DNA of 64,000 nt from NCBI GenBank assembly GCA_041685145.1, contig JAWLGJ010000006.1, forward strand, positions 1 to 64,000, read 5' to 3'. Positions 34,606 to 43,428 of the stretch are shown in pieces. Source of the DNA: JAWLGJ01 sp041685145 (GTDB lineage: Bacteria; Pseudomonadota; Alphaproteobacteria; Rhodospirillales; Magnetospirillaceae). Both the position numbers and the translations under genes were made by a program. Under the pieces are notes generated by a model that saw nothing but the letters and a program-made list of their open reading frames with translations, was not told the origin of the DNA and did no database searches. Position 1 is the first letter of the stretch. The number at the start of each line of letters is the position of its first letter.

Positions 34606-35304
34606 TTAAAGGTTTTTGGCCTTGTTGACCATTCTTTCGATCTCGGCCTTGACCAGCCGCTCGACCATCTCGGGCAGGTTCTGGTCCAGCCACTCCTTGA
34701 GCAGCGGCCGCAGCATCTCGCGGGTAAGGGCCTCGATGGTGATGCCGCCATTGCCCACCGACAGCGTCTGGTGCTGGGCGATCTGGCGCATCAGTTCGCC
34801 CAGGAAGGCGGTGGAGGCGGCCTCGGCCGGCGGCGACACCAGCCGATCCTCCTCACCCGCCGCCGCGGCGGGCGGCTCCGGTTCGGGCTCGGGTTCCGGT
34901 TCGGGCTCCGGTTCAGGTTCCGGTTCGGGCTCCGGTTCCGGCTCGGGCTCCGGCTCGGGTTCGGGTTCCGGCGCCGCCGCTTCTTCTTCCTCGTCGGCGC
35001 CGGGATCGAAGCCCCAGGCCGGGTCGATGGCGTCCCCGTCCTCTTCCGGCTCCGGCTCGGGCTCGTCGACGACCATCTCCTCGGTGAGTTCGAGGACCTC
35101 GTCGTCCTCGTCCTGAGGTGCGGGTTCCGGTTCGGGTTCGGGTTCCGATTCGGGCTCTGGCGCGGCCGGCTCCTGGGCGCCAGCCGACTCCGCCTCCTCG
35201 ACATCGTCCTCCGACAGGATGCGCCGGATGGACGCGAGGATGTCCTCCATGGACGGTTCTTGCTGGGCCTTGTCCTCGGTCATGTCCGAAACGTTCTGCA
35301 CCAT
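34606..35304 (-). CDS. popZ: Polar organizing protein PopZ (DUF2497)
   Basis: Self-assembling scaffold of the cell pole in alphaproteobacteria that tethers the chromosome origin region through ParB. 232 residues: conserved N-terminal helix SMEDILASIRRILSEDD (18-34), a long acidic Pro/Glu linker with about 17 Glu-Pro repeats (about 110-145), and the C-terminal assembly domain TREMLRPLLKEWLDQNLPEMVERLVKAEIERMV. The start may be Met1 at 35304 or the Met at 35283. The linker is longer and more regular than usual and rests on a hexanucleotide repeat. Confidence 0.9.
   Translation of the reverse strand: MVQNVSDMTEDKAQQEPSMEDILASIRRILSEDDVEEAESAGAQEPAAPEPESEPEPEPEPAPQDEDDEVLELTEEMVVDEPEPEPEEDGDAIDPAWGFDPGADEEEEAAAPEPEPEPEPEPEPEPEPEPEPEPEPEPEPEPEPPAAAAGEEDRLVSPPAEAASTAFLGELMRQIAQHQTLSVGNGGITIEALTREMLRPLLKEWLDQNLPEMVERLVKAEIERMVNKAKNL
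34873..34971 (-). repeat. Hexanucleotide repeat coding the PopZ Glu-Pro linker
   Basis: About 16 imperfect 6-base units (GGTTCC, GGTTCG, GGCTCC, GGCTCG variants) in tandem, read on the minus strand as alternating Glu and Pro codons. The unit length is a multiple of three, so gain or loss of units would change linker length without a frameshift. A shorter stretch occurs near 35125-35160. Confidence 0.9.
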
Positions 35305-35331
35305 TCCCGTCGTCCAGGCAAGGCCCGCCGC

Positions 35332-36711
35332 TTAGTCGATCAGCTTTTCTTCCGCCAGCACGGGCCGCACGGCGGTGCCGTACCAGAGCCCCCGCACCTC
35401 CTCATAATGGCCGGTGGGGTCGTAGAAATCCACCGGCAGCTCCAGGGCGCGCGCGGTCATCTCGCCCAGCGCCTGCTTGAGCTGGAAGGCGCGCACCAGT
35501 TCGTCGCGGCGCGCCACGACCAGATTCACCTGCGCCTGGAACAGTTCGAGCTGGGCGTCGAGAACGTCGAGGGTGGTGCGGGCGCCGACCTCGGCCTCGC
35601 GCTGGACGCCTTCGACGGCGATTTCGGCGGCACGAATCTGCGCCGTCAGCGATTCCACCCGCGCCCGCGATGCCTGCAACGCCTCCCACGCCTGGCGGCC
35701 GCCTTCCACGGCGGTGCGCCGCGCCGCCGAGACCTGAAGCTGCGCCTGGTTGGCGAAATGCTTCTGCTGGCGAACCTGCGCCTGCACCGCGCCGGACTGG
35801 TACAGCGGCACCGTCAGATTGACCAGCAGTTCGGCGCTGTCGGTGCGCGAACCATCGGCCTGGGTCTCGCGGGCATGGGCGACGGAGCCGTCAAGGCTGA
35901 CACTCGGGCGCGTCTGGCCGTGGATGACCTCGATGCGGTTCTGGGCGGCCAGGGCGTTATAGGTGGCCTCCAGCACGCCCGGATTCTGCTCGCGCGCCCG
36001 GGCGAGGACGGCGTCGATGCTGTCGGGTTGCACCAGCACCGGCTCGGGCGCGTCCAGCTCCCCCGGCGGCACCCCCACCACCTGCTCGAAATTGGCCCGC
36101 GAGGCCTGCAGGTTGCCGACGGACTGTTCGCGGTCGGCGACGGCGCCGGACAGCCGCGCCTCGGCCTGGGCGACGTCGGTGCGGGTGATCTCGCCGACGC
36201 GGAAACGGTCCTGCGCGGCCTCAAGCTGGCGCTGCAACACCTCGACGTTCTGGATAGACAAATCCAGCACCGCCTGGTCGCGCACCACGTCGAGATAGGC
36301 GGTGGCGGCGTCCAGCAGGATGGCCTGCTCGACCGAGAGAAGCTGCGCCCGCCCCGCCAGCACGCCGGCCTCGGCCTCGCTCACCGAGGCGCGGGTGATG
36401 CCGCCGTCATACAGCGGCTGCGTCACCTGCAAGCCGATCTGCGCCGGGGTGAGATCCTGGGTGCCGCCGCGGTTGTTGTCGGTGTGGCGAAAGCCCGTCG
36501 AACCGCTGAGACTGACCGAAGGGCGCCAGCCCGACCGCGCGATGGGCACGTTTTCGTCCACGCCGCGCAACGCCGAGCGCTGCGCCGTGAGGGTGGGATT
36601 GTTGTTGTAGGCGTAGGCGAGCACCTCATCCAGGGTCTGCGCTCCGGCCCCGGTCGGCGCCACCGCCACACCCACTGCGAACGCAACAACCGTCGCTAGA
36701 CGTCTTTTCAC
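35332..36711 (-). CDS. tolC: TolC-family outer membrane efflux protein
   Basis: Trimeric outer-membrane channel for efflux pumps and type I secretion. 459 residues: signal peptide (MKRRLATVVAFAVGVAVAPTG, cleavage near GAGA-QT), then two TolC repeats rich in Ala/Gln coiled coils, with QVTQPLYDGG and NLTVPLYQSGAVQAQVR marking the paired beta segments and RTTLDVLDAQLELFQAQVNLV near the C-terminus. The start is GTG at 36711 behind GGGGAG. It sits between the pcm-like gene and popZ. Confidence 0.93.
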   Translation of the reverse strand: MKRRLATVVAFAVGVAVAPTGAGAQTLDEVLAYAYNNNPTLTAQRSALRGVDENVPIARSGWRPSVSLSGSTGFRHTDNNRGGTQDLTPAQIGLQVTQPLYDGGITRASVSEAEAGVLAGRAQLLSVEQAILLDAATAYLDVVRDQAVLDLSIQNVEVLQRQLEAAQDRFRVGEITRTDVAQAEARLSGAVADREQSVGNLQASRANFEQVVGVPPGELDAPEPVLVQPDSIDAVLARAREQNPGVLEATYNALAAQNRIEVIHGQTRPSVSLDGSVAHARETQADGSRTDSAELLVNLTVPLYQSGAVQAQVRQQKHFANQAQLQVSAARRTAVEGGRQAWEALQASRARVESLTAQIRAAEIAVEGVQREAEVGARTTLDVLDAQLELFQAQVNLVVARRDELVRAFQLKQALGEMTARALELPVDFYDPTGHYEEVRGLWYGTAVRPVLAEEKLID

Positions 36712-36848
36712 GGCAACTCCCCTGTTTCTGCCCGCCAACCGACCCGCGTCCAAAGGGTACACGATACCTTCAGGACGTGGAATGGCAAGGCGTTTAGGTC
36801 GCCTGGCCGGTCGACCCCAACCGTTCGTCGAGGGGGGTGCCGAGGCAA

Positions 36849-37505
36849 TCAGAACACGAACTGCTCGCGCGGCCGGAACTCCGGCAGCACCGGCGTCGCG
36901 GCATCGAAGACAGGGCGGCGCCCGAACGAATCGCCGATTCGCGCCACCACCACCGCCTCGCCGCTTGCCAGCGGGTCGGGACGCACGACGCCGACCAGGC
37001 GGCCGCCGTCGCCGAGTTGTTGGCACAGGCTGTCGGGGATCTCCGCCACCGCCCCGGCCAGCAGGATGACGTCGTAAGGAGCCTGTTTCGGCCAGCCCTC
37101 CGCCAGCGGCCCGGTCTCGACCACCACATTGTCCGCCCCCACCTCGGCGAGCGCCCGCGCCGCCGCCTCGGCCGCGGCGGCGTCGCTTTCCAGCGCCACC
37201 ACGGCGCTGCACATCCGGGCCAGGACCGCCGCCGCATAACCCACCGGGCATCCCACCACCAGCGCCACGTCGTCCGGGCGCACCTCCGCCGTCTGCAACA
37301 GGCGGCCGAGGACCAACGGCTCGATCAGGTGGCGGCCGCCGCCCAGGGGCACGTCTTCGTCGACATAGGCGACGCCGCGCATCGCCTTGGGCAGGAAGGA
37401 TTCCCGCGGCACGCTTGCCATCGCGTCGACCACCGCCGGGTCGATGACCCGGTTGGGCCGAAGCTGGTTTTCAACCATGTTGCGTCGAACCGCTGCGAAA
37501 TCCAT
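36849..37505 (-). CDS. Protein-L-isoaspartate O-methyltransferase family protein
   Basis: 218 residues of the PCMT family. RRNMVENQLRPNRVIDPAVVDAMASVPRESFLP and the GGGRHLIEPLVLGRLLQ region match. The SAM-binding motif is weakened to LVVGCPVGYAAAVLA instead of the usual VLEIGTGSGY, so methyltransferase activity is doubtful. The ATG at 37505 follows GGAGGGAG. It lies 137 bp before tolC on the same strand; a pcm-like gene before tolC is common in alphaproteobacteria. Confidence 0.85.
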   Translation of the reverse strand: MDFAAVRRNMVENQLRPNRVIDPAVVDAMASVPRESFLPKAMRGVAYVDEDVPLGGGRHLIEPLVLGRLLQTAEVRPDDVALVVGCPVGYAAAVLARMCSAVVALESDAAAAEAAARALAEVGADNVVVETGPLAEGWPKQAPYDVILLAGAVAEIPDSLCQQLGDGGRLVGVVRPDPLASGEAVVVARIGDSFGRRPVFDAATPVLPEFRPREQFVF

Positions 37506-37559
37506 TGGCTGATCTCCCTCCACGAACCGCCCGCTTTATAATCCCGCGCGGCGGTGAAC

Positions 37560-39749
37560 TCAATCGTCGCCAGATGCGGCGTCGGCGGATGGGGCACCGT
37601 GAACCTCCGCGTCGGTACCGGCGGCGAGGATGACGCGCTCGGGCGGCAGGACGACGGTGGCCTGGGTGCCGCGCCCGGGCTCGGATTCGAGGGTCAGGCG
37701 CCCGTCGTGCAACTCGACTAGGCGGCGGCTCAGCGGCAGGCCGAGGCCGGCACCCTCCTCGTTGCTTACCATGATGTTGCGGGCCTGCGCGAAGGGCTCA
37801 AAGATGCTGGCCATGTCCTTGGCGGCGATGCCGACGCCGTCATCGCGCACGCTGAGCGCCATCGCCCCCTCCGGCGTGACGCTGCCTTGCAGCATCACGG
37901 TGCCGCCGCGGGGGGTGAACTTGATGGCGTTGGACACCAGGTTGAGCAGCACCTGCCGCAGGCGCAGGCCGTCGGCGCGCACCCGCGGCAGGCTGGCCTC
38001 CATGCCGTTGGCCAGGCGCACGCCGTCCTGCCGTGCCCGGTCCGACAGCAGGCGCACGACGCTGCCGACGATCTCGCGAACATCGACCTCGTCCTCGCGC
38101 AGTTCCAGGCGCCCGGCCTCGACCTTGGACAGGTCGAGGACGTCATTGATGAGGTGCAGCAGGTGCAGGCCGGATTCGTGTATCCCCTGGATATAGCTGC
38201 GGTAGTTGTCGTGCCCCAGCGGGCCGAAGACCTCGGCGCGCATGACGTCGGAAAAACCCACCACGGCATTGAGCGGCGTGCGCAATTCATGGCTGAGGCC
38301 GGCAAGGAAGTTGGACTTGGCGTGGCTGACCTTCTCGGCCCGGCGGCGGGCTTCGAGCAGGTCGGTTTCCATGTGCTTGCGCCCGGTGATGTCTTCCTTG
38401 ACGGCGATGTAGCGGGTGGCACGGCCGTGCGAATCGAACAGCGGGCTGATCGATACCAGTTCCCAGAACAGCTCGCCCGATTTGCGGCGGTTGAGGATTT
38501 CGCCCTGCCAACGCTCGCCGCGCTTCAGCGCCGCCCACAGCGCCTTGTAGGTGCTGGTGGGGGTCAGCCCCGAGCGCAGGAGGCTGGGCTTGCGCCCCAG
38601 GGCTTCCTCCTTCTCATATCCGCTCGCCCGGCTGAACTGGCGGTTGACGTAAAGGATGTTCGCGTCCAGGTCGGTGATGACCACCGCCGAGGGGCTGTCC
38701 TCCAGCGCCTGCAACAGCGCCCGCAATTGCTGCTCGGCCTCGACCCGGGCGGTGATGTCGCGCAGGAACAGAATGCGGCGGCCCTTGCCGGCCGGACGCA
38801 CCGTCAGGTCGAGGTGGCGCGGTTCGCCGTCGCGGCCGATGCCCTTGACGACGCGGTGGCTCCACTCGGCGGGGTCGAGCCCGGCGGGGTCGGGCAGGTC
38901 GGGCAGCACCCGCGCCCGCGACACCGCGCCGCCGTCCTCCAGCCCTAACAGGGTGCGCGCCGCCGGGTTGAGGGGGACCAGCAGCCCGGTGGCGAAGTCG
39001 TGCTCCAGAATGGCGTCGGTCATCACCTCGATCACCGCGCCGTGCTCCTCGCGCAGCGTCTCCAGCCGGGTCACCACCGCGTGGGTGCGCCGCAGCAGCG
39101 GCCGCATCACATGGAGACCGAGGATCGCCAGCACCACCAGGAAGAACGCCTCGCCGAACACGCCCACCAGGCGCAGGCGGTCGATCTGGCGCCGCGCGCT
39201 CTGCTCGACGATGGTCGTCAGCGCCTCGAAGGCGGGCAGCAGGCGGTCGTTGGCCTGGCGCACCACCGCCGCCACCTCCCGGCTCTCCGGCCGCAGCCGC
39301 CGGGCCTCCGCCTCGTCGAGGACCAGCGCGACGCGGCGCCGGTATTCGGCGATGGCGTGGTCCAGCGCGAAGGGCGGTTCGCCTCGAAGGCGGTCCACCT
39401 CGGCCGCCGCCGCGCGGTCCAGGGCATTGTAGTCGCGGGTGCGCTGGGCCTTGGCAAGCTGCTGGATGTGGAAGCGGATGTCCTCGCCCAGCTCCCCGCG
39501 CCGGTCGGCCTCCTCGGTCGCCGCCAGGCGCATGACGTCAAGCGCGATGCGCTGCGAGAGCATCCGTTGCCGGCCGACGCCGTTGATCAGCGCCGCCGAC
39601 TGCTCCTGCCCCTGGGTGGTGAGATAGAGGACGGCGAGGCCGGCCAGCGACACCAGCGCCAGCAACAGCAGAATTGCCACGAAGCGCATCCGCATGAAGC
39701 GGCCGATTCGGCGGCTTTCCGGGCCGTCCTCGTCGCGACGGGCGTGCAC
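37560..39749 (-). CDS. Membrane sensor histidine kinase with NarX/PilJ-type input and PAS domains
   Basis: 729 residues. TM helix at about 22-44, a periplasmic PilJ/NarX-type helical domain with GVGRQRMLSQRIALD (about 58-72; the same motif forms the nitrate/nitrite P-box in NarX), and TM2 at about 197-216. Two PAS domains follow (about 235-340; 345-470 with SAVVITDLDANILYVNRQFSRASGY), then HisKA (LAGLSHELRTPLNAVVGFSDVM) and HATPase (NLVSNAIKFTPRGG, EGAGLGLPLSRRLV). No receiver domain or adjacent regulator. It lies 94 bp downstream of nirN on the same strand and may sense nitrate, nitrite or NO. Confidence 0.87.
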   Translation of the reverse strand: MHARRDEDGPESRRIGRFMRMRFVAILLLLALVSLAGLAVLYLTTQGQEQSAALINGVGRQRMLSQRIALDVMRLAATEEADRRGELGEDIRFHIQQLAKAQRTRDYNALDRAAAAEVDRLRGEPPFALDHAIAEYRRRVALVLDEAEARRLRPESREVAAVVRQANDRLLPAFEALTTIVEQSARRQIDRLRLVGVFGEAFFLVVLAILGLHVMRPLLRRTHAVVTRLETLREEHGAVIEVMTDAILEHDFATGLLVPLNPAARTLLGLEDGGAVSRARVLPDLPDPAGLDPAEWSHRVVKGIGRDGEPRHLDLTVRPAGKGRRILFLRDITARVEAEQQLRALLQALEDSPSAVVITDLDANILYVNRQFSRASGYEKEEALGRKPSLLRSGLTPTSTYKALWAALKRGERWQGEILNRRKSGELFWELVSISPLFDSHGRATRYIAVKEDITGRKHMETDLLEARRRAEKVSHAKSNFLAGLSHELRTPLNAVVGFSDVMRAEVFGPLGHDNYRSYIQGIHESGLHLLHLINDVLDLSKVEAGRLELREDEVDVREIVGSVVRLLSDRARQDGVRLANGMEASLPRVRADGLRLRQVLLNLVSNAIKFTPRGGTVMLQGSVTPEGAMALSVRDDGVGIAAKDMASIFEPFAQARNIMVSNEEGAGLGLPLSRRLVELHDGRLTLESEPGRGTQATVVLPPERVILAAGTDAEVHGAPSADAASGDD

Positions 39750-39843
39750 CTTGCGTCCCTGCCCCCTTGAAAACCCGCAGGGAAACCTGCCTTGGACACC
39801 AAATCAAAATTATTGGCCGCGGTCAAGAACGCGCGTCTGGTGC

Positions 39844-41340
39844 CTAGTGACTGGTACCACGGGCGTAGGTAATCTTGTTAAAAACGTTGTATTTTCCGGA
39901 AGGTCTTTTCATGGGTATGCGCCGGACTTCTTCGAACGTCTCGGCATCGTAAACGATCAAAGCCCCGTCAGCCTCCATCACCGAAACCAGCGCGTGACTC
40001 CCGTCGCGCGTGAACTCGACATGCGCCACGGTTTTTCCGGGCTCCGGGCGCATTGTCTTCACCAGTTCCAGGGTCCGCTTGTCGAGGATGTGCATGACAT
40101 CGCGGTTGGGGCCGAAGAAAACATCGGTCCAGGCGTAGGGCGTGTTGTCGTGACTGCGCATGAAGAAGCCCGGCCCCAGGGTCTCGATGCGCTTCACCGT
40201 CTCCCAGGTGTTCATGTCGATGACGCTGACGGCGGCGTCGCGCAGGTGCGGCGTCGCCATCAGGTCGCGGCCCTGCCATTGCCAGGTGATGCCCGAGCCC
40301 AGATGCGGCATCCCCGACAGGTCTATGTCGGCAACCTTCTCGGCCCGGTCCAGGTCGACGACGGCACCCTGTTTGTCGTTGCGCGCCGCGCCCACCACGA
40401 CGCGGTAATCCTGGTCGAAGAAGAAGTCGTCCATGAAGTCGGGCACGGCGATGGGCCGAACGGCGAAGTCCGGGGCGGCGCCGGCATAGGGAATTTCCCA
40501 GATCTCCTTGATGTCCTTCAGCGCCACCACGAAGCTGTCGCGCGGGGGCGCGGTGTAGACCGCACTGACGCGCGATTCCTTGCCGTCGGAGTCGGCCACC
40601 GTGATGGCCTTCACCGGCGACAGGTCGCGGGCGTCCAGCACCACCACCGAATGCGGCAGCATGTTGCCCACCATCAGCCAGCGGCCGTCGCCGGAGACGG
40701 CGACGTTGCGCGTGTTGATGCCGGCGCGCACCTCGCCGACCATCTGCAGCGAGTGCAGGTCGTACATCTGCACCCAGCCGTCGCGCGAGGCCAGATAGAC
40801 GAAGCGGCCGTCGGGGGAATACTTGGCGCCGCCATGCAGGGCGTAGCGGGTTTCGAAACGGTCCAGCGGCTCGAAGCGGTCGCCGTCGAGGATGGTGGCA
40901 TGGTGGTCGCCGGTCTCGACGACGATGAACAGGTTCAGCGGGTCGGCGTCGTGCTGCGGCGCCGGCGGCAGCGTCGCCGGATCGACATGCAGCGTGTGGG
41001 TCTCCCGCATGTCGGCCAGCGTCCAGTCCGGCACCGCGGGCAGCGGCGTGAAGATGTAGTCGACCAGGGTGGCGATCTCGGCCTCGTCGAGCACCTCGCC
41101 GTAGCCGACCATCTGCGTCGCCGCGCGGCCGTGGGCGATGACGTCGGCGGCCTCGGTCTTCTTCAGGCGGCCGAGGTTCTCGGGCAGCAGCGCCGGGCCG
41201 GTGCCGCCCAGGCGCCCGTCGCCGTGGCACACGGCGCAGTGGGTGGCGTAAAGGACTTCCGCCGACGGCTCCTCGGCGGCGGCCGTGGTGGCGACCAGGG
41301 CGGCAACGGCGGCGGACAGGGCGGCAAGGGTACGGGTCAT
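39844..41340 (-). CDS. nirN: NirN-like cytochrome: c-heme plus heme d1-binding beta-propeller
   Basis: Periplasmic enzyme thought to dehydrogenate dihydro-heme d1 to heme d1, the last step for cytochrome cd1 nitrite reductase. 498 residues: signal peptide (MTRTLAALSAAVAALVATTA), c-type heme site CAVCH at 35-39, Met-containing GRAATQMVGYG, and then an eight-bladed d1 propeller with HGGAKYSPDGRFVYLASRDGW, MATPHLRD and FFMRSHDNTPYAW supplying His. The length fits NirN (about 490) better than NirS (about 560-600), and the ending SGKYNVFNKI...GTSH is NirN-like. NirS is the main alternative. It lies 13 bp after nirJ. Confidence 0.82.
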   Translation of the reverse strand: MTRTLAALSAAVAALVATTAAAEEPSAEVLYATHCAVCHGDGRLGGTGPALLPENLGRLKKTEAADVIAHGRAATQMVGYGEVLDEAEIATLVDYIFTPLPAVPDWTLADMRETHTLHVDPATLPPAPQHDADPLNLFIVVETGDHHATILDGDRFEPLDRFETRYALHGGAKYSPDGRFVYLASRDGWVQMYDLHSLQMVGEVRAGINTRNVAVSGDGRWLMVGNMLPHSVVVLDARDLSPVKAITVADSDGKESRVSAVYTAPPRDSFVVALKDIKEIWEIPYAGAAPDFAVRPIAVPDFMDDFFFDQDYRVVVGAARNDKQGAVVDLDRAEKVADIDLSGMPHLGSGITWQWQGRDLMATPHLRDAAVSVIDMNTWETVKRIETLGPGFFMRSHDNTPYAWTDVFFGPNRDVMHILDKRTLELVKTMRPEPGKTVAHVEFTRDGSHALVSVMEADGALIVYDAETFEEVRRIPMKRPSGKYNVFNKITYARGTSH

Positions 41341-41353
41341 CGTGTTCCTCGGG

Positions 41354-42523
41354 CTAGACGGCGCGACGCGGCTCGGCCACGGCCGCGACACCGACTTCGG
41401 AGTCGTCGAGATAGCAGCCGGGATCCTCCGCCCAATAGTCGCCGGTGATCTGGTGGGCGCGGGTGCGGGTGTTGCCGTTGCAGATGGCCAGCCAGCGGCA
41501 GGCGCCGCAGCGCCCGGTGACCGGGCGCGGGCGCTGTTTCAGCCCCGCCATCAGCGGGTCGGACACGTCCTGCCAGATGTCGGCGAAGGGCCGTTCGCGG
41601 ACGTTGCCCAGCTTGTGATGCCACCACATGGTGTCGGGGTGGACGTTGCCGCGATTGTCGACATTGGCGACATTCTGGCCCGAGGCGTTGCCGCCCCATT
41701 CCTCCAGCTTGCGCCGGATGTGCCCGGCCTTGTCGGGAAAGTGGCGCTGCACCCACAGCAGGAAGAACGGGCCGTCGGCGTCGTTGTTGCCGGTGACGAA
41801 TTCGCGATGGCGCCCGGCGTGGTAGTCGGCGACGCAGGCTTCGAACAGGGCCTCCATCGCCGTGCGCGTCATCTGGATGGCGGCATGGTCGCGGCGGTTG
41901 TGGTTGCCGCGCCCGGCGAAATTCAGGTGCGACAGATAGAACTTATCCACCCCTTCGGCGTCCATCAGCCGCAGGATGTCGGGAAGCTGGGTCTCGTTGT
42001 CCCGCGCCAGGGTGAAGCGCAGCCCCACCTTGGCCCCGCGCTGCCGGCAGCGGCGCAACCCGGCCATCGCATCGTCGAAGGCGCCCTCGCGGCCGCGGAA
42101 GCGGTCATGAACGGCGCCGACGCCGTCGATGGAGATGCCGACATAGTCGAAGCCGGTGGCGGCGATGTTGTCGGCGGTGGCCTCGTCGATGAGCGTGCCG
42201 TTGGTGGACAGGGCGGTGTAGAACCCCATCGCCTTGGCGCGCAGGGCGATGGCGAAGATGTCGGGGCGCAGCAGCGGCTCGCCGCCGGAGAGGATCAGCA
42301 CCGGCACCCGCGCCGCCTTCAGGTCCTCCATGACCCGATAGGTGTCCTCGGTGGACAGCTCGCCGCTGAACTCCTTGTCGACGGACGCCGAATAGCAGTG
42401 CTTGCAGGTCAGATTGCAGCGCCGCACCAGATTCCAGATCACCACCGGCCCCGGCGGGTCGCGATGGGGCCTGGGCGGCGTGGGCTCGAACAATTCGCGC
42501 ACGAACTGCGACAGCCTGAACAT
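41354..42523 (-). CDS. nirJ: Heme d1 biosynthesis radical SAM protein NirJ
   Basis: Acts on didecarboxysiroheme, removing propionate chains on the way to heme d1. 389 residues. The radical SAM cluster motif is C36-x3-C40-x2-C43 (RRCNLTCKHCYS), followed by LSGGEPLLRPDIF. The C-terminal auxiliary-cluster region has CGACRWLAICNGNTRTRA and a later Cys. AhbC and PqqE are relatives, but the MFRLSQFVRELFEPTPP N-terminus and nirN neighbour favour NirJ. It starts 12 bp after the Lrp-like gene. Confidence 0.9.
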   Translation of the reverse strand: MFRLSQFVRELFEPTPPRPHRDPPGPVVIWNLVRRCNLTCKHCYSASVDKEFSGELSTEDTYRVMEDLKAARVPVLILSGGEPLLRPDIFAIALRAKAMGFYTALSTNGTLIDEATADNIAATGFDYVGISIDGVGAVHDRFRGREGAFDDAMAGLRRCRQRGAKVGLRFTLARDNETQLPDILRLMDAEGVDKFYLSHLNFAGRGNHNRRDHAAIQMTRTAMEALFEACVADYHAGRHREFVTGNNDADGPFFLLWVQRHFPDKAGHIRRKLEEWGGNASGQNVANVDNRGNVHPDTMWWHHKLGNVRERPFADIWQDVSDPLMAGLKQRPRPVTGRCGACRWLAICNGNTRTRAHQITGDYWAEDPGCYLDDSEVGVAAVAEPRRAV

Positions 42524-42535
42524 GTCGGGCCTCCC

Positions 42536-43027
42536 CTACCCGCCGAGCCGCAGCCCGGTCTTTTTCAGGATGCGGCTGGAATACAACACCTCGTGCCCGC
42601 GGCTGAGGTCCCCCAGCGTCGCCGCGATTCGCTCGACCAGGGAATCGGCGGTCTCGCGGTCGCGCGCGTGCACCATCGCAAACAGGTTGTACGGCCACTG
42701 CGGAGGATGCCGCGGGCGCTGATAGCAGTGGCTGACGAAGGGCAGCGCGCCCACGCGCTCGCCGGCCTCGACGATATGCTCGTCGGCGATGTCCCAGACG
42801 GTCATGCCGTTGAAGCGGTAGCCGAGAGCGTAGTGGTTGGGCACCGCCGCGATGCGCCGCAGGGCCCCCGACGCCTGCATCCGGCGCAGCCGCGCCATCA
42901 ACTCGTCGGGCGCGATGCCCAGGCGCTCGGCGACGGCGTGATAGGGCTGCGGCACCAGCGGCAGCCCTTCCTGTGTTTCCAGCACGATGCGGCGGTCGAT
43001 CGCGTCGAGCGGTTCCATGCCAGCCAT
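42536..43027 (-). CDS. Siroheme decarboxylase subunit, NirD/L/G/H family (Lrp-like)
   Basis: 163 residues, AsnC/Lrp-like fold reused as an enzyme that decarboxylates siroheme to 12,18-didecarboxysiroheme. Seen: LDAIDRRIVLETQEGLPLVPQPYHAVAERLG, an HTH-like part with GALRRIAAVPNHYALGYRFNGMTVWD, then CYQRPRHPPQWPYNLFAMVHARD and the ending SSRILKKTGLRL. The heterodimer normally needs two such proteins, yet only one is here. The start is Met at 43027. First gene of a nir unit with nirJ and nirN. Confidence 0.87.
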   Translation of the reverse strand: MAGMEPLDAIDRRIVLETQEGLPLVPQPYHAVAERLGIAPDELMARLRRMQASGALRRIAAVPNHYALGYRFNGMTVWDIADEHIVEAGERVGALPFVSHCYQRPRHPPQWPYNLFAMVHARDRETADSLVERIAATLGDLSRGHEVLYSSRILKKTGLRLGG

Positions 43028-43185
43028 ATTGATGTCATCCCCCTCGGCCGCCTTGATGTTAGGCAAGGATCGGCCGGCGCCCACCTTAGAGCGATTCGCG
43101 CCTCGAATGGAACCGCCATGACGTCCTCGGCGAACAATCGCCGGTTCGCGGTGTTGCCCCGGAAACAGCCACCGGGGAGAGAGCC

Positions 43186-43419
43186 ATGCCACGCTGCGAG
43201 ACCTGCGGCAACGACTACGACAAGGCGTTTCAGGTGGTCGTCGCCGGCAACAGCCACATCTTCGACAGCTTCGAGTGCGCCGTGCACGCCCTGGCGCCGG
43301 TGTGCGAGAACTGCGGTGTCCGCATCGCGGGCCACGGCCAGGAGGCCAACGGCCACATGTACTGCTGCGCCCACTGCGCCAGCAAGAAAGGGCACGGCGA
43401 AATGCGCGACCGCGCCTGA
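43186..43419 (+). CDS. Prokaryotic metallothionein
   Basis: 77 residues with nine Cys and several His: CETCGNDYDKAF, FECAVHALAPVCENCGVRIAGHGQEANG, MYCCAHCASKKG. This matches the PF02069-type bacterial metallothionein family, cytoplasmic zinc/cadmium/copper-binding proteins with a zinc-finger-like fold. GGGGAGAGAGCC precedes the ATG. It is divergent from the nir unit and convergent with the sensor kinase at 43429. A metal-homeostasis role for this area is supported by the His/Met-rich protein at 45698. Confidence 0.88.
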   Translation: MPRCETCGNDYDKAFQVVVAGNSHIFDSFECAVHALAPVCENCGVRIAGHGQEANGHMYCCAHCASKKGHGEMRDRA

Positions 43420-43428
43420 ACGCCCCGG

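Noticed and set aside
34873..34971. CRISPR-like or non-coding repeat array
   Set aside because: The repeats are 6-base units without spacers, in frame inside popZ and coding a Glu-Pro linker.
39844..41340. Cytochrome cd1 nitrite reductase NirS
   Set aside because: The protein is about 60-100 residues short for NirS, and its C-terminal ending and nirJ neighbour fit NirN better. Not fully excluded.
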